Positions 53,651-62,325 of a DNA stretch of 64,000 nucleotides are shown in pieces. This stretch comes from Maricaulaceae bacterium. Its GTDB lineage: Bacteria > Pseudomonadota > Alphaproteobacteria > Caulobacterales > Maricaulaceae. The position numbers and the translations under genes were made by a program. The notes beneath the pieces are model-generated. The model ran no database searches, was not told the DNA's origin, and was given only the letters and a program-made list of their open reading frames with translations. The DNA lies in NCBI GenBank assembly GCA_026126205.1, contig JAHCJP010000004.1:124001-188000 (forward strand), given 5' to 3'. The first letter of the stretch is position 1, and every line of letters begins with the position of its first letter.

Positions 53651-54448
53651 TTATTCCTTCGCCTTCTTCGTGCTCTTCTCCACCGTCTGCTTCAGCCATT
53701 CGCCCATTTCGATGGGGAAGGGGAAGACGATGGTGGAGCTTTTCTCGCCGGCGATGACGTTCAGCGTCGACAGGTAGCGCAGCTGCATGGCCTCGGGCTG
53801 GCGGGCGAGAATCTCCGCCGCCTCCAGCAGCTTCGCCGCCGCCTGCTCCTCGCCCTCGGCGTTGATGATCTTGGCGCGCCGTTCGCGCTCGGCCTCGGCT
53901 TGGCGGGCGATGGCGCGGATCATCGATTCATTGATGTCGACATGCTTGATCTCGACATTGGCCACCTTGATGCCCCAGGCGTCGGTCTGGGCGTCCAGCA
54001 GTTCCTGGATGTCGTTGTTCAGCTTGTCGCGCTCGGCCAGCATCTCGTCCAGTTCGTGTTTGCCCAGCACGCTGCGCAGCGTGGTCTGGGCCAGTTCGCT
54101 GGTCGCCTGCATGAAATCCGCCACCTGGATGGTGGCGCGTTCGGGATCGATGACGCGGAAATAGATTACGGCGTTGACCCGCACCGAGACGTTGTCGCGG
54201 CTGATCACGTCCTGGCTGGGCACGTCCAGCACGATGACCCGCAGATCCACCTTCACCATCTGCTGCACGAAGGGGACGAGCAGGATCAGGCCGGGGCCGG
54301 AGACGCCGGAGAACCGGCCGAGGGTGAAGATCACGCCGCGCTCGTACTCGCGCAGGATCTTGATCGCCGCCGACAGGAACAGCAGCGCCAGAACAATGAT
54401 TGGAAGGTAAAAGGCGATATTGGCCAGCATGTCGGCGAGCTCCTTCAT
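53651..54448 (-). CDS. Slipin (stomatin/SPFH-domain membrane protein)
   Basis: A 265-residue slipin. One membrane hairpin at residues 10-32 is followed by the SPFH core ([46 protein letters not shown]) and a coiled-coil end ([24 protein letters not shown]). It forms membrane scaffolds and is paired with NfeD. Its ATG overlaps the nfeD stop as ATGA. Confidence 0.94.
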   Translation of the reverse strand: MKELADMLANIAFYLPIIVLALLFLSAAIKILREYERGVIFTLGRFSGVSGPGLILLVPFVQQMVKVDLRVIVLDVPSQDVISRDNVSVRVNAVIYFRVIDPERATIQVADFMQATSELAQTTLRSVLGKHELDEMLAERDKLNNDIQELLDAQTDAWGIKVANVEIKHVDINESMIRAIARQAEAERERRAKIINAEGEEQAAAKLLEAAEILARQPEAMQLRYLSTLNVIAGEKSSTIVFPFPIEMGEWLKQTVEKSTKKAKE

Positions 54449-55872
54449 GTTTGCGGGCTTGCGGCGGTTTCGGGCTCCACGGTCAGCGTCAGCCCGTCAA
54501 TGCCTGTGACGCGCACGGCGTCTCCGGGCTGCAGCGGCGCGGCGGACACCGCCTGCCAGCGTTCGCCATGCGCGAAGACATGGCCCTGCGCGCCGTCCCA
54601 GTCGGTGACGCGGCCGCGCGCGCCGGTCATTTCCTCGCGCCCGGTGGCGACCTTGCGCCGGTGCGACCGGATCGCCAGCCGCACCACGATCAGCGAAAAC
54701 GCCAGCGTCGTCGCCGCGGTTCCGGCGATCAGGGGCCATGAGATGGCGTATCCCGGCGTGCCTGGTTCAATCAGGATCGCGGCGCCGAAGATGAAGGCCG
54801 CGGCGCCGCCGATGCCCAGAATCCCGAAGGATGGCGCGAATCCTTCCGCCACCATCAACGCGACGCCCAGGATCATCAGCGCCGCCCCGGCATAGGCGAT
54901 GGGCAGCACCGCAAGCGCGTAAAGCCCGACCAGCAGGCAGATGGCGCCGATCACGCCGGGATACAGCGATCCGGGATTCATGAATTCGAAGATCAGGCCG
55001 TAAATGCCGATCATCATCAGGATCATGGCGACGTTGGGATTGGTGATGACGCCCAGCAGCCGCGTGCGCCAGTCCGGCGCATGGGTTTCGAAGGACAGGT
55101 TCTCCGTGCCCAGCGTCACGTCGGCCCCGCGCACGCTGACGGTCATGCCGTGCGCCTGCGCGAACAGGGCGGCGATGTCGGCGGCGACGAAGTCGATGAC
55201 GTTCTGTTCCGCCGCCGCGGTGGCGGTCAGGCTGACGGCCTCGCGCACCGCGCGCTCCGCCCAGTCGGCGTTGCGGCCGCGCATTTCGGCCAGACCGCGG
55301 ATATAGGCGACGGCGTCGTTGATCGCCTTGGCGTCGGTCGCGCTCTGCCCCGGCGCGCGCCCGGGCGCTTCTTCCGCCGCGCCGTTTTCGTCCTCGTCCG
55401 GCGCCTGCGGGCCGAAGGGAGAGGGAGAGCCGATCTGCACCGGCGTCGCGGCGCCGAGATTGGTGCCCGGCGCCATGGCGGCGACATGACTGGCGTAGAG
55501 GATATAGGTTCCGGCGCTGGCGGCGCGCGATCCCGATGGCGAGACATAGCTGGCCACCGGAACCGGCGAGGACAGGATGGCGCGGATGATGTCGCGCATC
55601 GAGGCGTCCAGCCCGCCCGGCGTGTCCATGCGCAGCACCACCAGCGGCGCGCCGCGTTCCGCCGCGGTCACCAGGCCGCGCTGAACGTAATCGGCGGCGG
55701 AGGGGCCGATGGCGCCGTCGATCTCCAGCACCAGCGCGGTGCGGCTGGCGGCCTGCGGCTGCGCCGGCGAGGCGAACAGGAACAGACCCAGGGCGATCAG
55801 CAACGCGCCAAGGGTGGCGGTGGCGAAATGCGGCGGCCTGGTGCGGCCGGCTGCTTGGGCGAGACGGCTCAT
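54445..55872 (-). CDS. NfeD-family membrane serine protease
   Basis: A 475-residue NfeD1b-type protein. After a signal segment (19-36) comes a ClpP-like S49 protease domain with the nucleophile in [13 protein letters not shown] (about residues 112-124) and a Lys later; four to five membrane helices follow (about 275-385); an OB-fold NfeD domain ends the protein ([16 protein letters not shown]). Homologues cleave stomatin-like partners. Here the slipin gene is coupled to it, so the pair acts in membrane quality control. Confidence 0.93.
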   Translation of the reverse strand: MSRLAQAAGRTRPPHFATATLGALLIALGLFLFASPAQPQAASRTALVLEIDGAIGPSAADYVQRGLVTAAERGAPLVVLRMDTPGGLDASMRDIIRAILSSPVPVASYVSPSGSRAASAGTYILYASHVAAMAPGTNLGAATPVQIGSPSPFGPQAPDEDENGAAEEAPGRAPGQSATDAKAINDAVAYIRGLAEMRGRNADWAERAVREAVSLTATAAAEQNVIDFVAADIAALFAQAHGMTVSVRGADVTLGTENLSFETHAPDWRTRLLGVITNPNVAMILMMIGIYGLIFEFMNPGSLYPGVIGAICLLVGLYALAVLPIAYAGAALMILGVALMVAEGFAPSFGILGIGGAAAFIFGAAILIEPGTPGYAISWPLIAGTAATTLAFSLIVVRLAIRSHRRKVATGREEMTGARGRVTDWDGAQGHVFAHGERWQAVSAAPLQPGDAVRVTGIDGLTLTVEPETAASPQT

Positions 55873-55952
55873 ATGCTCATCCTAGGGCGAATGGCGCTTG
55901 TCCGGAAGGCGGGAACCTGCGGCCCGTGGTCCCTCCCGTGCGGCGGTCAGCG

Positions 55953-56642
55953 CTACCGCTGGCTGGCCGGGTCGATGAAGAAGAACAGGCTGAGCGCCCA
56001 CACCGCCACGGCGTCACGGTCCGGCGAGCCTTGCGGCGGCAGATAGAAATTCGGCCGCATGATCTGGTTCAGATCCAGGCCGCCGATATCGACGCCGTTG
56101 CGGCTGATGACGTAGCCCAACGCGCCGCCAGAGAGGCTGATGCCAAGGCCGCTGATGCGTTCGGTGCGGAACTCGTAGCTGACGCCGTTCCACGAGAACT
56201 CGCCGGCGCGCTGGGGATTTCCGGCCAGGCGGCCTGTCCAGCTTCCGCGCACGGTCACCATGCTCATCCAGGCGCCGTTGCTTAAGTCGCAGTTATAGGC
56301 CAGCGGGTCGCGCTGGAAGGTGATGATGATCGTGGTCCGGCTTTCGCCGCCGCGGCAGGTTCCGCTGATCTCTTCGGGCAGGGACGGCGCATTGACCGTG
56401 TACTGGACGCTGGCGCGCCGGCTTTCGCGGACATTGAATATGTTGGATGACGAGGCCCGCGCCTGGGAGATGCCGGTGTATTCGCCGACGCCGTAACCGG
56501 GCCGGAGCAGGCTGGGGCCGCGGCGCCCCTCAAGCTGCAGACGCTCGGCGCGTTCGGTCATCGGAACGTCGTTATGAACCGCCAGCGCCGGCGCCGACAG
56601 GCACAGGCTGGCGGCGGCGAACAGCAAGGCGCATCTGGACAT
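55953..56642 (-). CDS. Exported protein, unknown function
   Basis: A 229-residue protein with a signal peptide ending at about ALAVHN (residue 22). The mature part carries two Cys (GTCRGGES and AYNCDLS) and beta-rich stretches such as SRTTIIITFQRDP. It ends IDPASQR. No family recognised; secreted or periplasmic. Confidence 0.65.
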   Translation of the reverse strand: MSRCALLFAAASLCLSAPALAVHNDVPMTERAERLQLEGRRGPSLLRPGYGVGEYTGISQARASSSNIFNVRESRRASVQYTVNAPSLPEEISGTCRGGESRTTIIITFQRDPLAYNCDLSNGAWMSMVTVRGSWTGRLAGNPQRAGEFSWNGVSYEFRTERISGLGISLSGGALGYVISRNGVDIGGLDLNQIMRPNFYLPPQGSPDRDAVAVWALSLFFFIDPASQR

Positions 56643-56717
56643 GAGGACCCCCGTTAAAGGGAAATCCTTGCGCCGGGCGCTCTTGATGTCAAACGCGCTC
56701 CATCATCGCTCTCGCGC

Positions 56718-57185
56718 CTACCACTCCTCGCCGGGGGCGGGCGGCGCGCCGGCGCTGCGCAACAGGTCCGACAGCGTCCAGCCGTTGTCCGAGGTGACAT
56801 CGTCGATCAGCCAGCCGCCGCCATCCTGACGCATCCAGTGGAAATGCACCCGCGTCATCTGGCCGAAATTGCGGAAGCTGGCGGTGACCGTGCGGCGGCT
56901 GAAGCTGGTGTCGGCGGCGGCGATGGTAACATCCGACAGGTCAAAGTCCTGCGCGTCGGTCCAGAAGTCGAAGCCGATCTGCGCGCCGGGGGCGAAGTCC
57001 GGCCAGACCAGCGCGCTCAGGCGCGCGGTGAAAATGCCGGAGGCATCGGGCGGCCAGCCATCATTTTTCAGGTCGTCGTAAACATTGGCGATGAAAGCGG
57101 ACGGATCATCTATGCGGGTCTGCTGCGCCATCGCCGCCGGCGCCGCAAGGACGATGGCCGCCATCAGGGCGATCAGTCTCTGCAT
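56718..57185 (-). CDS. Exported DUF3828-like protein
   Basis: A 155-residue protein with a signal peptide (to about AMAQQ, residue 20). The mature part (DPSAFIANVYDDL, ARLSALVW, FRNFGQMTRVHFHWMRQDGGGWLIDDV) has the NTF2-like/DUF3828 pattern of small periplasmic proteins. Function unknown. Its start is close to the divergent lipoprotein gene at 57341. Confidence 0.65.
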   Translation of the reverse strand: MQRLIALMAAIVLAAPAAMAQQTRIDDPSAFIANVYDDLKNDGWPPDASGIFTARLSALVWPDFAPGAQIGFDFWTDAQDFDLSDVTIAAADTSFSRRTVTASFRNFGQMTRVHFHWMRQDGGGWLIDDVTSDNGWTLSDLLRSAGAPPAPGEEW

Positions 57186-57340
57186 GCGTTCCCCCTCGTG
57201 TTCACCAGGCTCTGATCGCCGTTACATGGCGATTCCCCGAACGCTGTTCAACTTACGAATGATGTATGATTCCGGGCCGGAGTTTCTGGACATCCCCGGC
57301 TGCGGCGCTATGGATAAGAGAAAGCAACCAAGGTGACGAC

Positions 57341-57994
57341 ATGACGGACACGTTTCGCGCGCTCGCTGCGCCCCTGATCATCGCCGGCGCCATGGCGTTG
57401 GCGGCGTGTGAACCGGAGCAGGCGCCCTCGCTGGACCAGCCGCCGGCGCCGCCTGCCAGCCCGCAGGACGTGTTCTGGGCCAATCTCTGTGGCCTGACCG
57501 GCCAGGCGTTCGAAGGCCGGATCGTCGCCAATCGCGACGACTACGCTCCTGCCGACGCCGGGCCGGACCCGTTCGAGGGCCGCCAGCTGGTCGTGCATTT
57601 CCGCGACTGTTCGGACGAGGAGATCCGCGCCCCCTTCCATGTCGGCGACGACCGTTCCCGGACTTGGGTGTTCACCCGCACCGAAACCGGCCTGCGCCTG
57701 AAGCATGACCACCGGCACGAGGACGGGACCGACGACGAGGTCACCATGTATGGCGGCGACACCGCCGAGCCGGGTACGCCGAATCTGCAGGCTTTCCCGG
57801 TCGACCAGTACTCGATCGACCTGTTCGAGCGCGTCGGGCTGACGCGGTCGGTGACCAATGTCTGGGTCGTGGGGGTGGAGCCGGGCGAGGCCTACACCTA
57901 CTCCCTGCAGCGTCCGGGGCGCGAATTCACCGTGCGCTTCGACCTGACGCGGCCGCTGGACGAACTGCCGCCGCAGCCCTGGGGCGATGAATAG
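57341..57994 (+). CDS. Predicted lipoprotein, unknown function
   Basis: A 217-residue protein with a lipobox (MALAAC, Cys23) and a Pro-rich linker. Then comes a compact domain with FWANLCGLTGQAFEGRIVAN, VHFRDCSDEEIRAPFHVGDDRSRTWVFTRT, and KHDHRHEDGTDDEVTMYGG. No family name recalled. Membrane-anchored on the periplasmic side. The perfect terminator at 58018 follows 24 bases after the stop. Confidence 0.72.
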   Translation: MTDTFRALAAPLIIAGAMALAACEPEQAPSLDQPPAPPASPQDVFWANLCGLTGQAFEGRIVANRDDYAPADAGPDPFEGRQLVVHFRDCSDEEIRAPFHVGDDRSRTWVFTRTETGLRLKHDHRHEDGTDDEVTMYGGDTAEPGTPNLQAFPVDQYSIDLFERVGLTRSVTNVWVVGVEPGEAYTYSLQRPGREFTVRFDLTRPLDELPPQPWGDE

Positions 57995-58017
57995 CGCCGC
58001 AGCGCGACTGACATGGG

Positions 58018-58051
58018 AAAGGGCCGGGGGAGACCCCGGCCCTTTGCTTTT
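58018..58051 (+). terminator. Rho-independent terminator
   Basis: AAAGGGCCGGGG (58018-58029) and CCCCGGCCCTTT (58034-58045) form a perfect 12-bp stem with a GAGA tetraloop, followed by GCTTTT. It serves the lipoprotein gene at 57341 and, by symmetry, may also protect the convergent M23 gene (stop at 58070). Confidence 0.9.
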
Positions 58052-58069
58052 CGCCGCCGCGAGGGGGGT

Positions 58070-58945
58070 TCAGGAATCAGAACCGTCCAGAAGCCGCTGA
58101 TAGGATTCGACCAGCGCCACATAGGGCGGCGCATGGGTATTGAGGATGCCGCCGTCACCGGTCTCGACCGCAAGGCGAATTTCGAAGTGCAGGTGGATGG
58201 TGGTCGGCGTGCCGCCGAAGGCGTTGGAGATGCGCCCAATGCGCTGGCCGCGCGCCACCGTGTCGCCGACCGAGACCTGCAGGCTTTCCGGCGCCAGGTG
58301 CAGATAGGTGTAGCGCACGCCGTCATCGGTCATCAGCCGCACCGAATAGCTGCCGATGGAGGTGATGGTTCCCCCTTCGGACGCCACCGCCCAGTGCACG
58401 TTGTTCTGACAGGCGGGCGGGCGGATGTCCTGGCCGTGATGCCCGGTGCCTGACGGGCACATCGGGTTCGCCGCGCTGCGGCTTTCGCAGAAATTGTCGA
58501 ACCAGGCGTAGGAATAGTTCGCGGCCGCGCACTGGCCGCCGGCGCCGCCATGCATGCCGCCGGGGCGGTAGACCTGCGAATTGGCGTAGGCCTGCGCCGT
58601 CTCGACCGGAAACCGCATCGCCGGCGCATAGTTGATCTGCGGCGCCAGTCCGGTTCCGGAGCTGGGCGCCAGATGGCCCGGCGGCATGAACTGGAACTCC
58701 GCCCCCGCGGCGTCGGTGTTTCCGCCGGGCGGCGGATCCGGTTCAGGGTCGGGTTCCGGTTCAGGATCGGGCTCAGGCTCCGGGTCGGGGTCCGGATCGG
58801 GCTCCGGTTCCGGCTCGGGCTGTTCATGGCCGTTGGGGTCGGGCGGAAGCGGCTCCTCGGCGTCGTCCGCCGGCCACCAGATCATCGCCGCGATCGCCGC
58901 CGCGGAGATGGCGAACGCCAGGGTTCTTTGCGCGCCTTCGCTCAT
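58070..58945 (-). CDS. M23-family (LytM) zinc peptidase
   Basis: A 291-residue protein. An N-terminal membrane anchor or signal (residues 7-25) is followed by a (E/D)P-repeat linker of about 45 residues (PEPEPDPDPD type) and a C-terminal M23 domain. The zinc ligands are HHGQD (His-x3-Asp) and HLHFE (the HxH pair). It cuts peptidoglycan cross-bridges, or regulates amidases if inactive; all visible ligands are present. Four Cys lie near 140-175. The start overlaps the stop of the 58942 gene. Confidence 0.88.
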   Translation of the reverse strand: MSEGAQRTLAFAISAAAIAAMIWWPADDAEEPLPPDPNGHEQPEPEPEPDPDPDPEPEPDPEPEPDPEPDPPPGGNTDAAGAEFQFMPPGHLAPSSGTGLAPQINYAPAMRFPVETAQAYANSQVYRPGGMHGGAGGQCAAANYSYAWFDNFCESRSAANPMCPSGTGHHGQDIRPPACQNNVHWAVASEGGTITSIGSYSVRLMTDDGVRYTYLHLAPESLQVSVGDTVARGQRIGRISNAFGGTPTTIHLHFEIRLAVETGDGGILNTHAPPYVALVESYQRLLDGSDS

Positions 58946-59703
58946 TGGGCGTCTCCCGGTCCGGGGGCGCCGCCGGCGATCAGCAGCGACCGGGCGATTT
59001 CACGCGCCCATGTGTCGGTGGCGCAGCGCGCGTCTTCGGGGTTGTCGCATTCCAGCGTCACCGTGTAGGCGGCGCCATAGCGGGTGAAATTGATGTCCCA
59101 GCCGCCCTCGGTGCGCACGGCGAGATAGCGGTCGGGATCGGCGGCCATCAGGCGCGGCGTGCGCTGCATGGCGCCGGCGGGCGGGGCGTGGACCAGGCGG
59201 GTTCCGAACACCTCCACCAGATAGCCGCCCCCGGACATGGAGGCGGTGTAGAAATGCTCGCGCGGGAACAGCAGCACCTGCGGCGCCGCGCCCATCTGCG
59301 CGATCGTGGTTTGCGGCTGCGGCAGCAGCACCGGCAGGCTGGGCGTCGCCATGTCCTGCGCGCGGATGTTGGTGGGGCGCACGGCGGCGGCCTGCGGCGT
59401 GACCGCCGCGACGCGGGTGTCCTGCGCCGCCGCCTGCTGGCGGCGGACGTCGGTCACGGCTTCGGTCCAGTTCACCGGCGCGACCACCGGGTCGGAGGGC
59501 GTGGGGTCGCGCCGGGGCTGGGCGGGCTCGGCCTGCGTCAGCCGGTCCTGGATCACCTGCCGCAGCGTGTCGGGCTGGATCTGAAGCGTTTCCGGCCGCG
59601 GCTGCGGACGCGTGGGCTGCGTCTGCGCGGCGGCGGAGGCGGCGACGGCCGCCAGCGCGGCGCCGGCGCAGGCCAGGCTGGTCAGGAAGGGTCTCGCCAT
59701 CAT
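58942..59703 (-). CDS. Exported protein of a local paralogous pair
   Basis: A 253-residue protein with a signal peptide ending at about AAAQTQ, then a Gln/Pro-rich region and a C-terminal domain with LPVLLPQ, FPREHFYTASMSGGGYLVEVFGTR and NFTRYGAAYTVTLECDNPEDARC. The same blocks occur in the 60031 gene product, so the two are paralogues. The Cys pair (ECDN...ARC) may form a disulfide. The start at 59703 has the ATGATG pair; an upstream in-frame extension is less likely. Confidence 0.72.
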   Translation of the reverse strand: MMARPFLTSLACAGAALAAVAASAAAQTQPTRPQPRPETLQIQPDTLRQVIQDRLTQAEPAQPRRDPTPSDPVVAPVNWTEAVTDVRRQQAAAQDTRVAAVTPQAAAVRPTNIRAQDMATPSLPVLLPQPQTTIAQMGAAPQVLLFPREHFYTASMSGGGYLVEVFGTRLVHAPPAGAMQRTPRLMAADPDRYLAVRTEGGWDINFTRYGAAYTVTLECDNPEDARCATDTWAREIARSLLIAGGAPGPGDAQ

Positions 59704-59813
59704 GGACTCCCCCGGCGGTCCATCTTCAAACATAGCACATTTTCACGTCCGTGGGGCGCCGTGAAAACCCTTCCCCTCACGGTTGTGCCCGGTCCGGCGC
59801 AGCCTTCTGGATT

Positions 59814-59942
59814 CCCTCGTCCTTCGTGGCTCACCGCCTATGGCGGCTCGCACCTCAGGATGAGGGTGTAAGTGCTTGAAATCCCCTTACCCCTCACCCT
59901 GAGGAGTCCCGGCCCTTGGGCCGGGTCACGAAGGGCGAGGGT
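59814..59942. repeat. Dispersed composite palindromic repeat, copy C
   Basis: Third copy: CCCTCGTCCTTCGTGGCTC, the variable hairpin ACCGCCTATGGCGGC, TCGCACCTCAGGATGAGGGTG, a spacer with CTTGAAATCCC, then ACCCCTCACCCTGAGGAGTCCCG, the variable hairpin GCCCTTGGGCC, and GGGTCACGAAGGGCGAGGG. It lies in the 327-base gap between the two paralogous genes, where nothing else was seen. Confidence 0.85.
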
Positions 59943-60030
59943 GGGGGATGCGGCGCCGCGGCGCAGCGTCTCTTTCGGCTGCAGAGATTGTCTGTTCTGG
60001 GTATGGCGGGATGATTGGCGCTGGTTGACC

Positions 60031-60573
60031 CTAGCGCGGCGCGCCGCCGGCGACGCGCAGCGAACGGGCCATGCCCAGCGCGTAATCGCCGTCGGTGCAG
60101 CGCGCGTCGCGCGGCCTCAGGCACTCCACCGTCACCGAATAGGCGGCGCCATAGCGGCTGAAATTCACCTCCCAGCCGGTTTCGGTCGCCACGGTCTGAT
60201 AGTCCTGCGCGGCGCGCAGCCGGGCGGCGGCCGCGGGCCCGGGGCGCGGCGCGGCGACGCGGGTTCCGGTGATCTCCACCGTCACGCCGTCGCCGGTGAT
60301 GTTCAGCGCCCAGGCGTTCTCGCGCGGGAAGATCATCGTCCGCTCCGCGCCGCCCATGCGCATCGCCGCCGCCTCGGGCAGCAGCACTGGCAGGCGCACC
60401 ACGCCGAGATTGGCCGCGGCGGGGTTCGCGGGCTGCACCAGCACCGCCCCCGCCGCCTGCGCCTGGCCGGCGCGCGCCGCCGCCCAGTCGATCTCCGCAT
60501 AGGGCTGGGCCAGCGCCGCCGGGGCGGCGAAGACCAGCAAGGCCAGAACGGCGAGGGCGGCGGCGCGGCGCAT
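60031..60573 (-). CDS. Exported protein, paralogue of the 58942 gene product
   Basis: A 180-residue protein with a signal peptide ending at about ALAQPY (residue 23). It shares LPVLLPE, FPRENAWALNITGDGVTVEITGTR and NFSRYGAAYSVTVEC...DARC, and the final RSLRVAGGAP, with the protein encoded at 58942-59703 but lacks that protein's Gln/Pro-rich linker. The start overlaps the SIMPL stop as TAATG, so the two are coupled. Confidence 0.75.
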   Translation of the reverse strand: MRRAAALAVLALLVFAAPAALAQPYAEIDWAAARAGQAQAAGAVLVQPANPAAANLGVVRLPVLLPEAAAMRMGGAERTMIFPRENAWALNITGDGVTVEITGTRVAAPRPGPAAAARLRAAQDYQTVATETGWEVNFSRYGAAYSVTVECLRPRDARCTDGDYALGMARSLRVAGGAPR

Positions 60574-61313
60574 TACTGGTCGATCTCGTAGCTGGCGGTG
60601 ACGGTGACCGACACCGTCAGGCGGCCCGCGGCGACGGGGGTGGCGCTGTCGGCCGCCTCCATCGCCATCACGCGCGCGACCGGATAGGGCTGGGCCTGCC
60701 CGGCCTGTTCGGTGAATTCGGCGATGCGGCCTAGGCCCACGCCCAGCGCCTCGGCGTAGAGCGCCGAGACGGCGCGCAGCTCGGCCACCGCGTTCAGCCG
60801 CGCCTGGCGCAGGGCGGCGTCCTGGTTCTCCAGCATGAAATTGACGCCCTGGAACTCGTTCACCCCCGCCGCGATCATCGCGTCGATGGTGCGGCCCAGC
60901 GCGCCCAGATCGCGCACCCGGGCGCTGACGGTGTTGGTGGCCTGATAGCCGGTGATGCGGGCCTCGCGGTTCTGCGAATAATCATAGACCGGGCTGACCT
61001 GCAGGCGCGCGGTCTGCAGATCGGCCTCGGCGATGCCGGCGCGGCGCAGCGCCTGAAACACCTGGTTCATGGCGCGGCTGTTGGCGGTCATGGCGTCGGC
61101 GGCGGTGTCGGCGCGGGTGGTCACCCCGCCGGAAAGCACGGCCATGTCCGGCTCGGCCCGCACCTCGCCCGTGGCGCTCAGCGTGATGCGCCCGGGGCGC
61201 GGGGCCATGTGGTGGGCGTGGCCGCCGGCATGGGCGGCCTCCTGCGCCAGCGCGGGCGCGGCGGCGGCGGGTAGGGCGATGACGGCGGCGGAAAGCAGCA
61301 GGGCGCGCAGCAT
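60573..61313 (-). CDS. Exported SIMPL-domain (DUF541) protein
   Basis: A 246-residue protein. A signal peptide ends at about ALAQEA; then comes a His-rich segment (GGHAHHM) and the SIMPL domain (ISLSATGEVRAEPDMAVLSGGV-like start, LQTARLQVSPVYDYSQNREARITGYQATN, a last LTVSVTVTASY strand). The family includes periplasmic proteins of unclear role in oxidative and membrane stress. The start at 61313 (MLRALLL) was chosen over the longer 61346 frame. Confidence 0.85.
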   Translation of the reverse strand: MLRALLLSAAVIALPAAAAPALAQEAAHAGGHAHHMAPRPGRITLSATGEVRAEPDMAVLSGGVTTRADTAADAMTANSRAMNQVFQALRRAGIAEADLQTARLQVSPVYDYSQNREARITGYQATNTVSARVRDLGALGRTIDAMIAAGVNEFQGVNFMLENQDAALRQARLNAVAELRAVSALYAEALGVGLGRIAEFTEQAGQAQPYPVARVMAMEAADSATPVAAGRLTVSVTVTASYEIDQ

Positions 61314-61523
61314 GGAAAAACTCCTTGCGATGACTGGCTGGCGCACACCCTACACCCGCGCTTCCGGCGGATATATGGCGGCGGCGTTCATCGGCGCGTC
61401 AGCTTTCGGGGCCCGGTTTCCGGGGCGCCGGCTTGCGGCCGCCGGCTTCGGGGCGCCGGCTTTCGGCGCCGGGGCCTTGGCCTTGCGCGCGCGAGCGCGT
61501 ATCAACCCCTCGCTGACCACCGG

Positions 61524-61600
61524 GGGCCTGTAGCTCAACTGGTTAGAGCCGGCGGCTCATAACCGCTTGGTTGGGGGTTCGAGTCCCTCCGGGCCCACCA
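61524..61600 (+). tRNA. tRNA-Met or tRNA-Ile2 (anticodon CAU)
   Basis: A complete 77-nt cloverleaf with encoded CCA: acceptor GGGCCTG/CGGGCCC, D arm GCTC...GAGC, anticodon stem GGCGG/CCGCT with loop CTCATAA, T arm GGGGG-TTCGAGT-CCCTC. The first base pair is intact, so it is not the initiator. CAU can be elongator Met or, after lysidine modification, Ile2; the anticodon arm (GGCGGCTCATAACCGCTTGG) looks like Ile2 tRNAs, but I cannot decide. Confidence 0.9.
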
Positions 61601-61655
61601 GCCTTCGCCCTTCGGGCTTCGGCTCGGCAGGCCATGCGCTATCGTTGGCGAGGGC

Positions 61656-61694
61656 GAAGGCTGCCGCGTCGTAGCGTAGCGAAGACGGGCGGGT
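61656..61694. repeat. 39-bp direct repeat, copy 1
   Basis: Starts GAAGGCTGCCGCGTCGTAGC and ends GAAGACGGGCGGGT; matches 61736-61774 at 38 of 39 positions, 80 bp apart. It lies just after the tRNA and before the restriction-modification genes. Confidence 0.85.
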
Positions 61695-61735
61695 TGAAAA
61701 TTAGCGTTCGGCAAGCCGGAGCCTGGAAAACGAAC

Positions 61736-61774
61736 GAAGGCTGCCGCGTCGTAGCGCAGCGAAGACGGGCGGGT
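61736..61774. repeat. 39-bp direct repeat, copy 2
   Basis: Second copy, 38/39 identical to 61656-61694 (T/C difference at the position after GTAGCG). The bases before both copies are also alike (GGCGAAGG / AACGAAGG). Confidence 0.85.
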
Positions 61775-61914
61775 CTTATGTCCATGACCCGCCTGTGGCT
61801 CCAATTGCGGCCGGAGAAAAGAACCCTAACCGAAACAAACATTATCATACGGGCCACCTTGATCCGACACGGATGAGCAAGTATGGTGTTCATCGTTTGT
61901 TCTCAGGGGCTGGC

Positions 61915-62325
61915 ATGGACAATCTTTCGCCTGAGGAACGCAGCGAGCGCATGGCGCGAGTGCGTGGTCGGGATACAAAGCCAGAGATGGTAGTCCGCCG
62001 CCTTGTACACGCAATGGGGTACCGCTACCGGCTGCATGGGCGCGGTCTTCCGGGGAAACCTGACCTCGTGTTCGGGCCGCGTCAGAAAGTGGTTTTTGTA
62101 CACGGGTGTTTCTGGCATCGACATCCCGATCCGGAATGCGCCTTCGCGCGGCTTCCGAAGTCGCGGCTGGACTTCTGGCTTCCCAAACTTGAGGCTAATC
62201 GCGAACGGGACTTGAAGAATCAGGCTAAACTTTTGGAAATGGGGTGGCGGGTCTTGGTGGTATGGGAATGCCAGCTCAAAGATCGAGATAGCCTGCGAGA
62301 TGCATTGAGGGGGTTCTTGGACTAA
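61915..62325 (+). CDS. vsr: Very-short-patch-repair endonuclease Vsr
   Basis: A 136-residue Vsr. The start NLSPEERSERMARVRGRDTKPE is the family signature; the catalytic Asp50 is in LPGKPDLVF, and the zinc/DNA part is FVHGCFWHRHPDPEC. It nicks beside T:G mismatches formed when 5-methylcytosine deaminates, so it protects sites methylated by the enzyme encoded next. The ATG at 61915 was chosen for MDNLSP. Its stop overlaps the methyltransferase ATG as TAATG. Confidence 0.95.
   Translation: MDNLSPEERSERMARVRGRDTKPEMVVRRLVHAMGYRYRLHGRGLPGKPDLVFGPRQKVVFVHGCFWHRHPDPECAFARLPKSRLDFWLPKLEANRERDLKNQAKLLEMGWRVLVVWECQLKDRDSLRDALRGFLD

Noticed and set aside
61350..61538. 62-codon Ala/Pro/Lys-rich minus-strand frame
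   Set aside because: Low complexity, overlaps the tRNA 5' end on the other strand, and has no ribosome site or recognisable feature.
61656..61774. Two 39-bp repeats as a mini CRISPR array
   Set aside because: Only two copies with a 41-base spacer, the repeat is not of CRISPR form, and no cas genes are present.
61535..61804. 89-codon minus-strand frame ending ARRDSNPQPSGYEPPALTS
   Set aside because: It is the antisense of the tRNA and its flank; this exact type of peptide is a well-known false gene next to tRNAs.
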